A stretch of 64,000 bases of DNA from Agreia sp. Leaf283 (lineage in GTDB: Bacteria; Actinomycetota; Actinomycetes; Actinomycetales; Microbacteriaceae): the NCBI RefSeq assembly GCF_001422485.1, contig NZ_LMNF01000002.1, positions 631,949 through 695,948 on the forward strand. The letters are read 5' to 3'. Positions 1 through 9,108 of this stretch are shown in pieces. A program made the position numbers and the translations under genes. The notes beneath the pieces were generated by a model. That model worked only from the letters and a program-made list of their open reading frames with translations. It made no database searches and was not told the origin of the DNA. Each line of letters starts with the position of its first letter. Within the stretch, counting starts at the first letter, position 1.

Positions 1-330
1 AACAACGACGGCGACGGCCTCAGATCGCGTCTGCCCGAGGTCGCGCGGTTCGAGGTCGAGGGCCTGCGGTTCGCGATGATCCACGAGACGGGCGCGGCGA
101 CGGGCCGCGAGGCTCGCATGGCGGACATGTTCGGCGATGCCGACGTGCTCGTCTTCGGCCACAGCCACATTCCGTGGGACACGACGGCCGCCACCGGCCT
201 GCGCCTGCTCAATCCCGGATCGCCGACAGATCGTCGACGACAACCCCACTGCACCTATCTCACCGCGGTCGCCGACTCCGGCGAGCTGCGAGACGTCGAA
301 CTGCACCTCGTCGACAGGGACCCGTCATGA
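1..330 (+). CDS. Metallophosphoesterase, C-terminal part (cut by window edge)
   Basis: The frame is open from the first base, so only the last 109 residues are seen. It begins at NNDG, the tail of the GNHD/GNND metal motif of YfcE/MJ0936-type calcineurin-like phosphoesterases. GHSH at fragment residues 53-56 is the last metal-binding motif, and NPGSPTDRRR (from residue 71) is the typical C-terminal signature. These proteins are cytoplasmic metal-dependent phosphodiesterases whose physiological substrate is usually unknown. The TGA overlaps the ATG of the next gene (ATGA), so the two are probably co-translated. Confidence 0.85.
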   Translation, partial: NNDGDGLRSRLPEVARFEVEGLRFAMIHETGAATGREARMADMFGDADVLVFGHSHIPWDTTAATGLRLLNPGSPTDRRRQPHCTYLTAVADSGELRDVELHLVDRDPS

Positions 331-1193
331 CGAGCTCACCCGTCGTTCTTCTTCTCGAGCCGTCGGGCATCAGGAAGGTCGATCCCCGGGAGCCCCAGCT
401 GGCCGTGACCGACTGGGGTGCGACCCGGGGCGACGGCGTCTTCGAGAGCGTCAGCATCATCGACGGCCGGATGCCTCCGCTCGACGCCCGCTTCGATCGT
501 CTCGAGGCGTCGGCGAGGGCGCTCGACCTGCCCCTCATCGATCGCGCCCGCTGGACGGAGGCGCTGGCGATGTCGATCGAGGAGCACGATCCGGCGGAGC
601 GCCTGGCCGTGACTCTCGCCATGACGCGGGGCATCGAGGGCGGCGACGGCACACCCACGGCCTGGCTGCTGGCCCGACCCGCCCGAGACTTCACCGGCAT
701 CCGGCGCCGTGGCGTCTCGGTTGTCACGCTCGATCGCGGCTATGCCAGCGACGCGGCGGACGGCGCGCCCTGGCTGCTGCTGGGGGCCAAGCACCTGTCG
801 TACGCGACGAATGCGGCGGCGCTGCGCGAGGCATCCCGTCGCGGTGCCGACGACGTGATCCTCACGTCGACCGACGGACTCGCTCTGGAGGGACCCACGT
901 CGAGCCTGCTGGCGCGACGCGGCGACGTCGTGGAGAGTCCCGGCGTCGAGAGCGGGATCCTGGCCGGAACGACGCAGGCGACGGCGTTCAGGTTCTTCGA
1001 GTCACGAGGCCTGCGAACGCGGTTCGCGCCCATCCGCGCCCGAGACCTCGCTGACTACGACGCGCTCTGGCTGGTGTCGAGCGTGCGCCAGGCGGTTGCC
1101 GTGCACACCCTCGACGGTCGTTCGATGCAGGTCGACGAGGAGCTGACGGCCGAGCTCAACGACTGGCTCGCACGTGCCGCGCGCAGTGAGTGA
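327..1193 (+). CDS. pabC: Aminodeoxychorismate lyase / class IV PLP aminotransferase
   Basis: 288 residues, the usual length for PLP fold-type IV enzymes. The PLP lysine is K155 in GAKHLSYATNAAALREA, and the cofactor-supporting Glu is E188 in LEGPTSSLL. PabC converts 4-amino-4-deoxychorismate to 4-aminobenzoate and pyruvate for folate synthesis. Branched-chain or D-amino-acid aminotransferases share the fold, but the short N-terminus and GAKHLSYATN favour PabC-like proteins. The start is the ATG at 327 because it overlaps the upstream stop; an open frame further upstream lies inside the phosphoesterase gene. Confidence 0.75.
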   Translation: MTSSPVVLLLEPSGIRKVDPREPQLAVTDWGATRGDGVFESVSIIDGRMPPLDARFDRLEASARALDLPLIDRARWTEALAMSIEEHDPAERLAVTLAMTRGIEGGDGTPTAWLLARPARDFTGIRRRGVSVVTLDRGYASDAADGAPWLLLGAKHLSYATNAAALREASRRGADDVILTSTDGLALEGPTSSLLARRGDVVESPGVESGILAGTTQATAFRFFESRGLRTRFAPIRARDLADYDALWLVSSVRQAVAVHTLDGRSMQVDEELTAELNDWLARAARSE

Positions 1194-2693
1194 TCAGGCC
1201 TTGCCCGGTGAGACCACGGGGATGCTCGCCGTCTGATACACCGTCTCTCGCCGCGGCAGGAAGAGCGCGAGGATGGCCCCGGCCAGCGCGACCGCGGCCG
1301 CGAGCCCGAACGACCACTGGAAGGCGGCCGCCGTCGGAATGGCGCGGTCCCCCACGATGTCGACGTGCGACGAGAGGATCACGCCGATGACCGCCGCGGC
1401 GATCGTCGACCCCAGCGTGCGCATCACCGAGTTGAATCCGTTCGCCGCCGCCGTCTCCGATGCGGGCACCGCGTGCATGATGAGCGTCGGCATGGCGGCG
1501 TACGCGAAGCCGACGCCGAATCCCACCGCGGTCGCGACGAGCACGGCGTGCCAGACCTCGGTCATCAGGCCGACGGCGACGACGTAGCCCACCGCGATGA
1601 TCGCCGATCCCAGCACGAGAGACGTGCGCGGCCCCTTGCTCGCCGACAGACGCGCCGCGATCGGTGAGAGGAAGAACATCACGATTCCGCTGGGCATCAG
1701 GCAGAGGCTGGCGATGAACAGCGTCTGGCCGAGGCCGACGCCCGTGTCGGTGGGGGCCTCGAGCAGCTGGGGCAGTACGGCCACGCTGGCGAAGTAGGCG
1801 AATCCGACGGTGATCGACGCCAGGTTCGTGAGAAGCACCGGGCGCCGCGCAGCGATCCGCAGATCGATCAGGGGGTTGGATGCGCGGAGCTCGTAGAGGC
1901 CCCACACGACGAGAACGGCGGCTCCCCCGACGAACAGGCCGATGGTGCCCGGCGTCGCCCAGCCCCACTCGTTGCCCTTCGACACCGCGAGCAGGAGTGC
2001 CACGAGCCCGATTCCGAAGCCGATGGCGCCGATGTAGTCGAACGAGCCGCCGGTGCGGAGGGTGGAGACGGGAACGACCCACAGGACGAGCGCGAAGGCC
2101 AGGGCAGACAGCGCGGTCGCCATCCAGAACAGCACGTGCCAGTCGAAGGTGTCCGCGACGAAGGCGGCCAGCGGCAGTCCGAGCGCGCCCCCGATTCCCA
2201 GGGTCGAGCTCACCAGGGCCACGGCAGCACCGAGCCGCTTGGGGTGCAGCACGTCGCGCAGAATGCTGATTCCGAGGGCGATGACGCCCAGTCCCACACC
2301 CTGCAGGGCGCGGCCCGCGATCAGCACGGTGACGTCTTGGGCGAGCGCGCAGACGATCGAACCGATCACCGTGATCGCCAGCAGGAGCAGGGTGATGCGG
2401 CGTTTGCCGAACATGTCGCCGAGGCGACCGGAGATGGGGGTGGTGATGGCCGCGGCCAGGAGGGTGGCCGTGAGCACCCACGTGGCATTGGAGCTCGACG
2501 TGTCGAGCAGTGTCGGGAGTTCGGGGGTGATCGGCGTGACCAGCGTCTGCATGACTGCGGCCGTCAGGCCGGTGAGCGCGAGGGTGAAGACGATCGCCCG
2601 CTCGCTCGGGGTGCGCGTGAGTCTCGCGCGCTGCCGTCGCTCTCGTGCGGTCTGGTTGGTGGATTCGTCGGGGGCGTCGGTAGAGGGGGCCAT
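1194..2693 (-). CDS. MFS transporter, DHA2 (EmrB/QacA) type drug efflux pump
   Basis: 499 residues with about 14 hydrophobic segments, the DHA2 layout. GRLGDMFGKRR is the MFS loop 2-3 motif A, and the region around LVSSTLGIGGALGLPLAA carries the antiporter motif C. Such pumps export drugs or metabolites with the proton gradient. I chose the start at 2693 (MAPSTDAPDES) rather than 2753 because the first 20 residues of the longer frame are not membrane-like and a GAAAGG sits upstream. The gene converges on pabC with no gap between stop codons. The substrate cannot be told. Confidence 0.85.
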   Translation of the reverse strand: MAPSTDAPDESTNQTARERRQRARLTRTPSERAIVFTLALTGLTAAVMQTLVTPITPELPTLLDTSSSNATWVLTATLLAAAITTPISGRLGDMFGKRRITLLLLAITVIGSIVCALAQDVTVLIAGRALQGVGLGVIALGISILRDVLHPKRLGAAVALVSSTLGIGGALGLPLAAFVADTFDWHVLFWMATALSALAFALVLWVVPVSTLRTGGSFDYIGAIGFGIGLVALLLAVSKGNEWGWATPGTIGLFVGGAAVLVVWGLYELRASNPLIDLRIAARRPVLLTNLASITVGFAYFASVAVLPQLLEAPTDTGVGLGQTLFIASLCLMPSGIVMFFLSPIAARLSASKGPRTSLVLGSAIIAVGYVVAVGLMTEVWHAVLVATAVGFGVGFAYAAMPTLIMHAVPASETAAANGFNSVMRTLGSTIAAAVIGVILSSHVDIVGDRAIPTAAAFQWSFGLAAAVALAGAILALFLPRRETVYQTASIPVVSPGKA

Positions 2694-2801
2694 AGGCCGG
2701 GTGGTGCCTTTCGAAAAGAGGGTGCAGGTTCGCAACCACGTGGGCGCAACCATTCCGACCGGGAGTTTATGCCCGATGGCCCCCTCCGCCGATCCGCCGG
2801 G

Positions 2802-3773
2802 TCAGAGCGCGCGGAGCTTCTCGAGCAACGGTTCGGCGACCTCGTCGAGGAACCGCTGCTGCAGCTCGTCGCCGATCTGCACGATCGCCAGGTCGGTGTA
2901 TCCGGCGTCGAGGAACGGTCGGGCGCTCTCGGCGAGCTCGTCGAGGTCGGGACCGCAGGCGATCTGCTCGGCCACGTCCTCGGGCCGCACGAATTGGCTC
3001 GCCCCCTCGAAGCCCGCCGGCGTCGGCAGGTCGGCGTTCACCGCCCAGCCGCCTGCGAACCAGCGGAACTGGTCGTGTGCCCGGGCGACCGCATCCTGCT
3101 TGTCGGGCGCCCAGCTGATGGGGATCTGGCCGATCGAGCGCGACGGCGCCCCGCCCGATCGGGCCTTCGTCCAGCCGGCGATCAGGTCGGCCGACGGCTC
3201 CGTTGAGATGAGGTGGTCGCCGAGCGGCGCGAACCTCTCGATCGACTTCTCGCCCGACACCGCGATGCCGATCGGAACGCCGCCCTCGGGAGCGTCCCAG
3301 ATGCGTGCGGAGTCGACCCTGAAGTACTCGCCCTCCCAGGTCACCAGCTCGCCGGTGTGCAGTTCGCGGATGATCGTGATGGCCTCCTCGAGCATGTCCT
3401 GGCGTGGCGCCACCGACGGCCAGCCCTCGCCGACGACGTGCTCGTTGAGGTTCTCGCCCGATCCGAGTCCGAGGATGAAGCGGCCGTCGCTCAGCAGCTG
3501 CATCGTCGCCGCCTTCTGCGCGATCACGGCCGGGTGGTAGCGCATTGTGGGGCAGGTCACGTAGGTCGCGAGCTCGACGCGTTCGGTGGCCTGCGCCACG
3601 GCTCCGAGCACCGTCCAGGCGTAGGGCGCGTGCCCCTGCTCTGTCAGCCACGGAGAATAGTGATCGCTCGAGACCTCGAAGTCGAACCCGGCCCGCTCGG
3701 CGTCGACCGCGTAGCCCACCAGCTCCTTCGGGCCGCTCTGCTCTGTCATCAGGGTGTAGCCGAACCGTGTCAT
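2802..3773 (-). CDS. LLM-class flavin/F420-dependent oxidoreductase
   Basis: 323 residues. MTRFGYTLMTEQSGPKELV followed by SSDHYSPW and the GRFILGLGSGENLNEHVVG segment is typical of luciferase-like monooxygenase-fold enzymes, closest to the G6PDH-related F420 subfamily. These are cytoplasmic TIM-barrel hydride-transfer enzymes; the substrate cannot be predicted. The start is the ATG at 3773, preceded by AGAAAGG at good spacing. A longer open frame to 4223 runs antisense into the neighbouring gene and is not coding. It stands alone, 108 bp downstream of the divergent-side MFS gene start. Confidence 0.82.
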   Translation of the reverse strand: MTRFGYTLMTEQSGPKELVGYAVDAERAGFDFEVSSDHYSPWLTEQGHAPYAWTVLGAVAQATERVELATYVTCPTMRYHPAVIAQKAATMQLLSDGRFILGLGSGENLNEHVVGEGWPSVAPRQDMLEEAITIIRELHTGELVTWEGEYFRVDSARIWDAPEGGVPIGIAVSGEKSIERFAPLGDHLISTEPSADLIAGWTKARSGGAPSRSIGQIPISWAPDKQDAVARAHDQFRWFAGGWAVNADLPTPAGFEGASQFVRPEDVAEQIACGPDLDELAESARPFLDAGYTDLAIVQIGDELQQRFLDEVAEPLLEKLRAL

Positions 3774-3908
3774 CGATGCGCCTTTCTCATGGGTTTTCTC
3801 ATCGCTTTCACTCCACGCTACGAGCCGCCCGAGCAGCGCGAGCGGGGGTTGCTCTCGTGCGGGCCGTGTGCTGGCCGACGCATCGCAAAACCGGAGTAGC
3901 GTGCTGAC

Positions 3909-5195
3909 ATGCCGTTGCCAGACACCGGAGTGACCCCGCCCGACCTGGTGCGACTTCGCCGGCTTCTGCCGTCGGCCCTGGATGTCGCGGGGCTGGCATC
4001 GCGCAGCGTCGCCGACTTCGCCGGTGCAATATCCGCCCATCTGCTCGCCTCGGGTGGCCGACCCCGCCGTTGGGTACTCGACGCCGACCGCATCGCCGCC
4101 GCCTATGGCAGCGATCGACTCCTGCGGCTGCACAGCAAGCCCGTCTCGATGTTCGCGGAGCTCTCGGGATTCTTCCCCACGCGCGACGGCTGGATCAGGA
4201 CACACGCGAACTATCCCCATCACCGCCAGCGCCTCTGTCGCGCCGTGGGGCTACCGCACGACACGACCGCCGCCGAGTTCGCGGCGACCGTCGCGGCCCT
4301 CGACGCTCACGCCATCGAGAAGGCAGCCTGGGCCGTCGGCGCCCTGGCCGTTCGGGTACGCGAACCCGGCGAGTGGACGCCCTCGGCGGCCCACTCCGGC
4401 AGCGAAGCGCTTGCCGGGCAGCGCTCGAGCCCGCGGCGACCGCACGCCCCGCAGGAGGCGCCCCTCTCCGGCATCCGGGTTCTCGATCTGACCCGGGTGA
4501 TCGCCGGGCCCGTGGCCACCCGCAGTCTCGCCCTGCTCGGCGCCGACGTGCTGCGCATCGACCCGCCCACGATGCCGGAGATCGCAGTGCAGCACGTCGA
4601 CACGGGCCAGGGCAAGAGATCCATACTCATCGACGCGAAGACCGCCTCCGGGCTCGCGGCGATCAACGCCCTGCTGGCCGACGCCGACGTTCTCATCAGC
4701 GGCTACCGACCGCAATCGATAGAGGCGCTCGGTCTCGAGCTGCCTCGGGGCCTGGTGCACGCCACGGTGGATGCGTGGGGCGACGTTTCAGGATGGCGCA
4801 CCCGACGAGGCTTCGACAGCCTGGTGCAGGCCGTCACGGGCATCTCGATGATCGAGTCGAAGACCACCGGCGCCGGGCCGTCCGCTCCGGGCGCTCTGCC
4901 GGTGCAGGCGCTCGACCACTCCGCCGGGTACATGCTCGCCGCGGCCGTGGTGCGTGCGCTGACCGACCAGATCGACGATCCACGGGGTCGACGCATCTCG
5001 GTGTCGCTCGCGGGCGTGGCCGCGGAACTCCTCCAGGGCGACCGGTACACGAGTGCTCCCGAGCGGCCGGCGCTGGGCGACGACGTGGTGGTCACGCACG
5101 GCGATGTCACGACGGCGCGACCCGCCCTCGCGCAATTCGCCGACTACGCGGCCCCCGCGCATCCGCTCGGCGCCGACGCGCCGGTCTGGTTGTGA
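3909..5195 (+). CDS. CaiB/BaiF family (type III) CoA transferase
   Basis: 428 residues. The segment LSGIRVLDLTRVIAGPVATR then LLGADVLRIDPP (from about residue 186) is the CaiB/BaiF nucleotide-binding start, and RRGFDSLVQAVTGI is the conserved block after it. Family members move CoA between carboxylic acids in the cytoplasm through an enzyme-bound acyl anhydride. About 180 residues precede the recognisable CoA-transferase core, as in several actinobacterial homologues, and may be a degenerate first half. The acids used are unknown, and no pathway partners lie nearby. Confidence 0.75.
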   Translation: MPLPDTGVTPPDLVRLRRLLPSALDVAGLASRSVADFAGAISAHLLASGGRPRRWVLDADRIAAAYGSDRLLRLHSKPVSMFAELSGFFPTRDGWIRTHANYPHHRQRLCRAVGLPHDTTAAEFAATVAALDAHAIEKAAWAVGALAVRVREPGEWTPSAAHSGSEALAGQRSSPRRPHAPQEAPLSGIRVLDLTRVIAGPVATRSLALLGADVLRIDPPTMPEIAVQHVDTGQGKRSILIDAKTASGLAAINALLADADVLISGYRPQSIEALGLELPRGLVHATVDAWGDVSGWRTRRGFDSLVQAVTGISMIESKTTGAGPSAPGALPVQALDHSAGYMLAAAVVRALTDQIDDPRGRRISVSLAGVAAELLQGDRYTSAPERPALGDDVVVTHGDVTTARPALAQFADYAAPAHPLGADAPVWL

Positions 5196-5258
5196 TCGCC
5201 GCCGCTCACCCAGCGAGCCTCGCGGGTCGGCGGCTCGCGTCTTGCTAGCGTCGACCAG

Positions 5259-6098
5259 ATGAACAACGACGACCGCTACGGCTCCGATGTGCTGGCCGAC
5301 TTCTCACGACGCCCGGCGAAGATCGACCTCCCGGTCGTCGAGGCGGTCACCGACCTCGTGCTCGAAGACGTCGCCAGCGACTTCTGCGGCTCCGTCGTGC
5401 GCATCGAGGGTCGCATGGTCGAGCTGGAGGACCGCAAGGGCCGTCGCCGCATGTTCCCTCTCGGACCGGGTTTCCTCCTCGAGGGAACACCCGTGGCCGT
5501 GCGCGCGCCCCGCACGAAGCAGACCGGACTCGGCCGCACCGCCTCCGGATCGATCGCCGGGCCTCAGGAGCGCGCCCGCGTGGCCCGCGCCAGTCGAATC
5601 TTCGTCGAGGGACGCCACGACGCGGAGCTGGTCGAGAAGGTCTGGGGCTCCGACCTGCGCTCCGAGGGCGTCGTCGTCGAATACCTCGAGGGCGTCGACC
5701 ACCTCGAGGAGGTTCTCGCCGAGTTCGGCCCCGGCCCCGGTCGGCGCGTGGGCGTACTGGTCGATCACCTGGTGCCGAACTCGAAGGAGAGCCGCATCGC
5801 GGAGAAGGTGGCGCGCGGCCCGCACGGCGCCAACGTGATCGTGGTGGGGCATCCCTATGTCGACGTGTGGCAGTCGGTCAAGCCGCAGCGGCTGGGCCTC
5901 ACCGAATGGCCCGTGATCCCCCGGTCGATCGAGTGGAAGCACGGCATCTGCGAAGCCTTCGGGTGGCCGCACGCCGAGCAGGCCGACATCGCGCGCGCAT
6001 GGCAGCGCATCCTGTCGCGCGTGTCGACCTACACCGACCTCGAACCGCAGCTGCTCGGCCGGGTCGAGCAGCTCATCGACTTCGTCACCGCCGAATAG
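5259..6098 (+). CDS. DUF3097 family protein
   Basis: 279 residues matching the actinobacterial DUF3097 family. There is an N-terminal OB-like part (VEAVTDLVLEDVASDFCGSVVRIE, then VELEDRKGRRRMFPLGPGFL) and a C-terminal TOPRIM-like part: RIFVEGRHDAELVEKVWG with the acidic E, and VGVLVDHLVPNSKESRIA with DxL-type acidic residues. The TOPRIM resemblance suggests nucleic-acid metabolism, but the family has no established function. ATG start with a short leader; the DUF427 gene converges on its 3' end. Confidence 0.85.
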   Translation: MNNDDRYGSDVLADFSRRPAKIDLPVVEAVTDLVLEDVASDFCGSVVRIEGRMVELEDRKGRRRMFPLGPGFLLEGTPVAVRAPRTKQTGLGRTASGSIAGPQERARVARASRIFVEGRHDAELVEKVWGSDLRSEGVVVEYLEGVDHLEEVLAEFGPGPGRRVGVLVDHLVPNSKESRIAEKVARGPHGANVIVVGHPYVDVWQSVKPQRLGLTEWPVIPRSIEWKHGICEAFGWPHAEQADIARAWQRILSRVSTYTDLEPQLLGRVEQLIDFVTAE

Positions 6099-6107
6099 CC
6101 GCCTGCC

Positions 6108-6611
6108 TCACCAGCCGAGGGTGCCGGGCGCGCCCTTGAACGGGCCGACGACGCGCGACGTGATCCACCCGCCGTAGAAGTCGCCCTCCTGGGGCGTGAC
6201 CGTCTCGCCCGCGACGGTGCAGGCATCCATCGCCCCCGGGTAGACGGCGACCCGGTCTCGCAGCTCGTCGAAGCCCGCGGTCGGCGAGGGGTAGAACCAG
6301 CCCGCGCCGGCCGCGACGACATCGCCGCCGCGCACCGTGACGTACTTCGCCGATCCTTTGAACTCGCAGAACGAGCTGCCGGGCGCCGGGCTGAGTGCGC
6401 CGTCGGCGAAGTCGGCCCGAGGCAGGTAGTAGACAGGCGGATGGCTCGTCTCGAGAACACGCACCGCGTCGACGCTGTCGGCGATGACGACCCCGCCGAG
6501 GGTGATCCGGATGCGTTCGGTCGATTTCTCGACGCGGGGCGGGCGCGGGTAGTCCCACACCGATTCCTGGCCGTCGGCGGGTATCTGGGCGTTCGAGGGT
6601 CGTGGACTCAT
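6108..6611 (-). CDS. DUF427 domain protein
   Basis: 167 residues. VWDYPRPPRVE, then VRVLETSHPPVYYLPRADF, FCEFKGSAKYV and AGWFYPSPTAGFDELRDRVAVYP, is the full DUF427 pattern (a small beta-barrel). A roughly 25-residue extension ends the protein, after YPGAMDACTV, with GDFYGGWITSRVVGPFKG. Function is not established. The start ATG at 6611 leaves about 70 bp to the divergent gene at 6683, which must hold both promoters. Confidence 0.85.
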   Translation of the reverse strand: MSPRPSNAQIPADGQESVWDYPRPPRVEKSTERIRITLGGVVIADSVDAVRVLETSHPPVYYLPRADFADGALSPAPGSSFCEFKGSAKYVTVRGGDVVAAGAGWFYPSPTAGFDELRDRVAVYPGAMDACTVAGETVTPQEGDFYGGWITSRVVGPFKGAPGTLGW

Positions 6612-6682
6612 GTGTCGAAACTACGCTCTCCCGGGTACGGATCGTAGGATGATCACCCCACCGACCGAACGAAGGATCATCA

Positions 6683-7585
6683 GTGGCGAAGAAGCAGAAG
6701 CAGATCGGCGAACCGCAACCCGGCCCCACGGTCTACGATCCCGACCTGCACCCCCAGTTCACCCGCGGAATCGATGGGCTTCTCAGCGTGCACCGCCCCG
6801 TGGTGATCGCGCACATCAAGTCCATCCGAAAGATGCACCCGAACGCATCGACCGAGCAGATCATCAAGATCCTCGAGAACCGATACCTGGCCGCGGTGAC
6901 GACCGGCGGCGCAGCGGTCGGCGCCAGTGCCGTCATCCCGGGTATCGGCGTGGGAGTGTCGCTGGCCCTCACAGGCGTCGAGACAGCCGGCTTCCTCGAG
7001 GCGAGCGCCCTGTTCGCCCAGTCGATCACCGAGGTGCACGGCATCGCCGTCGACGATCCCGACCGAGCACGCACCCTCGTGATGTCGATGATGATGGGCA
7101 CCGCCGGCGCCGACCTCGTGAGGCAGCTCGCGGGCCAGGTGGCGGGAACGGGTGCACCCCGAACCCAGTACTGGGGAACGCTCGTCACACGCAGCCTCCC
7201 GCAGTTCGCCGTCGGACCGATCGCCGACCGGCTGAAGACGACGTTCCTCAAGCACCTCGCCGCCCGCACGGGCGCCGGAGCGGTCGGGCGCCTCGTGCCC
7301 TTCGGCGTGGGCGCCGTCATCGGTGGAACCGGAAATCACATCCTCGGCCGCAAGGTCGTGCACAGCGCCCGCTACGCGTTCGGGCCTCCGCCGCCGTTCT
7401 TCCCCGCGAGCCTGGAACCGAAGGTCGTGGTGCCCCGCGACAAGAAGGCGCCGAAGCAGAAGGAGCTCACGACGGGCAAGCCGTCGCGGCTGCCGCGCAT
7501 GCTCACCCGCTCCAAGAAGGCATCCGAGCCCGAGGTGCTGGCTCCGGATGCGCCGGGCTCGGAGTGGCCGGACGTGCGGATCTGA
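6683..7585 (+). CDS. Hypothetical protein with central hydrophobic stretch
   Basis: 300 residues, GTG start after GAAGGA. Residues about 70-115 are rich in Ala/Gly/Val (LAAVTTGGAAVGASAVIPGIGVG and following) and could form one or two membrane-associated helices. A second hydrophobic stretch (residues 195-225) follows. The C-terminus is basic and low in complexity (KKAPKQKEL ... RSKKASEPE). Codon use and GC fit the chromosome. I recognise no named family; a peripheral membrane protein is the most I can say. Confidence 0.7.
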   Translation: MAKKQKQIGEPQPGPTVYDPDLHPQFTRGIDGLLSVHRPVVIAHIKSIRKMHPNASTEQIIKILENRYLAAVTTGGAAVGASAVIPGIGVGVSLALTGVETAGFLEASALFAQSITEVHGIAVDDPDRARTLVMSMMMGTAGADLVRQLAGQVAGTGAPRTQYWGTLVTRSLPQFAVGPIADRLKTTFLKHLAARTGAGAVGRLVPFGVGAVIGGTGNHILGRKVVHSARYAFGPPPPFFPASLEPKVVVPRDKKAPKQKELTTGKPSRLPRMLTRSKKASEPEVLAPDAPGSEWPDVRI

Positions 7586-7609
7586 TCGATCCGCACGCCG
7601 GCCACCCGG

Positions 7610-8776
7610 TCAGTCGCCCTTGACGTTCACGATCTGGCGAAGCGTGTGCTTCACCGACACCAGTTCGGCCGCGTCGAGCATCACCCTGTCGATCGGCTTG
7701 TAGGCCTGCGGGATCTCGTCGATGAACGCGTCGGTGTCACGGAACTCGATGCCGACCATCGCCTCGCGAAGCTGCTCGTGGGTGAACGTCTTGCGCGCCG
7801 CCGACCGGGAGTACTCCCGGCCCGCGCCGTGCGGCGACGAGTTGAGGGCGACGGGGTTGCCGAGGCCCTCCACGATGTACGACGCCGTGCCCATCGATCC
7901 GGGGATGATGCCGGGGCGGCCGGAATCGGCCTTGATGGCACCCTTTCGCGACAGCCACACCCGCTTGCCGAAATGCACCTCGCTCTCGGTGAAGTTGTGG
8001 TGGCAGTTGATCCGCTCCTCTTCGATCACCGGCGTCCCGGTCCACTCCGACATCTGGCGCATGACCCTGTCCATCATTTCCTCCCTGTTGAGCAGGGCGA
8101 AGTGCTGGGCCCACCGCAGCTCGGCGATGTAGCGGTCGAACTCCGGGGTTCCCTCCACGAGGTAGGCGAGATCACCGTGCGGCAGGTCGATCCAGTATTT
8201 CTTGGCGATCTGCTGGGCGAGCCTGATGTGCTTCTGCGCGATCTTGTTTCCGACGCCGCGGCTGCCCGAGTGCAGAAAGAGCCACACATCGTCGTGCTCG
8301 TCGAGCGAGACCTCGATGAAGTGGTTGCCTGACCCGAGCGTTCCGAGCTGCAGCCGCCAGTTCCCGGCGTACGAAGCGGGATCGAAACCCGCAGCTTCGG
8401 CCAGCTCCTCGAGCTCTGCCACACGCGGTTCGGCGGTGGCGACGACGGTGCGGTTGTAGCGACCCGCTGACAGGGGGATGGCCCGCTCGATCTGCTCCCG
8501 GAGCTCGCGGAGAGCCCCGGTCAGCTGGGGCCGAGTGAACTGGGTCTTCACGGCGATCATGCCGCAGCCGATGTCGACGCCGACGGCCGCCGGAATGATG
8601 GCGCCGAGCGTGGGAATGACCGAACCGACCGTTGCGCCGAGGCCCAGGTGGGCGTCGGGCATCAGGGCCAGGTGCGGGTAGATGAACGGCATCGTCGACG
8701 CGGTGCGTGCCTGCTCGATGGTCTTCTCATCGAGGATGCTCGCCCACGAGATGAGCCGGTTGGAAAGCGTTTCCAT
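7610..8776 (-). CDS. rtcB: RNA-splicing ligase RtcB
   Basis: 388 residues, close to the usual bacterial length. Seen motifs are MPDAHLG (D41, H43), GVDIGCGM (D68, C71), GTLGSGNHFIE, INCHHN and SSPHGAGREYSR, whose His is the guanylylated residue in the family. RtcB joins RNA 2',3'-cyclic phosphate or 3'-phosphate ends to 5'-OH ends using GTP and Mn2+; in bacteria it is linked to RNA repair and stress. AAAAGGATC precedes the ATG. Upstream on the same strand lie a small ORF and a terminator-like hairpin (separate entries) that probably regulate it. Confidence 0.95.
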   Translation of the reverse strand: METLSNRLISWASILDEKTIEQARTASTMPFIYPHLALMPDAHLGLGATVGSVIPTLGAIIPAAVGVDIGCGMIAVKTQFTRPQLTGALRELREQIERAIPLSAGRYNRTVVATAEPRVAELEELAEAAGFDPASYAGNWRLQLGTLGSGNHFIEVSLDEHDDVWLFLHSGSRGVGNKIAQKHIRLAQQIAKKYWIDLPHGDLAYLVEGTPEFDRYIAELRWAQHFALLNREEMMDRVMRQMSEWTGTPVIEEERINCHHNFTESEVHFGKRVWLSRKGAIKADSGRPGIIPGSMGTASYIVEGLGNPVALNSSPHGAGREYSRSAARKTFTHEQLREAMVGIEFRDTDAFIDEIPQAYKPIDRVMLDAAELVSVKHTLRQIVNVKGD

Positions 8777-8823
8777 GATCCTTTTCTCTGTGTGGTGTGC
8801 TGCTGATACCCGTGCCGCAGGGC

Positions 8824-8876
8824 ATAAAAATAGCCCCGCGCCTCAGGAGGCACGGGGCTGAAGACGAGAAGCGTCT
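8824..8876 (-). promoter_or_regulatory. Two stem-loops with U-run between small ORF and rtcB (possible attenuator)
   Basis: On the minus strand a stem AGACG/CGTCT (8862-8876) overlaps the stop codon of the small ORF. It is followed by a strong stem AGCCCCG/CGGGGCT (8832-8859, with extra pairing inside) and then ATTTTTA. This has the form of an intrinsic terminator placed between the small ORF and rtcB, 50 nt before the rtcB start. It could end a separate transcript or act as an attenuator; the sequence alone does not decide. Confidence 0.55.
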
Positions 8877-9003
8877 ACAGCACGTGTGCCATAACGAGGG
8901 TGATGCGCTGTTCCGACTGGAGTCGATCTGCCGGACGCTGCTCGAGGGTCGCCGAAGACAGGTAGCGTGCGTTCGACTTCATTGAATTGACGTTGATCGT
9001 CAT
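8875..9003 (-). CDS. Small ORF (42 aa) upstream of rtcB
   Basis: 42 codons beginning MTINVNSMKSNARYLSSATL and ending LVMAHVL. A strong GAGGACGAG ribosome-binding site sits 4-5 bases before the ATG, which is the main reason to believe it is translated. The product is hydrophilic, has no signal or membrane segment and no Cys. It lies 98 bp upstream of rtcB on the same strand and its stop codon is within the first of two stem-loops. It may be a leader peptide or an independent small protein; I recognise no family. Confidence 0.5.
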   Translation of the reverse strand: MTINVNSMKSNARYLSSATLEQRPADRLQSEQRITLVMAHVL

Positions 9004-9108
9004 GACACTCGTCCTCTCGACTCTTCGGCGCGCATCGCGCTCGGGGCCCGCGCCGGTCGACGCAGACTGCACACACTAACCGAGGCTGTTCGGCTGCGTC
9101 AACCGACG

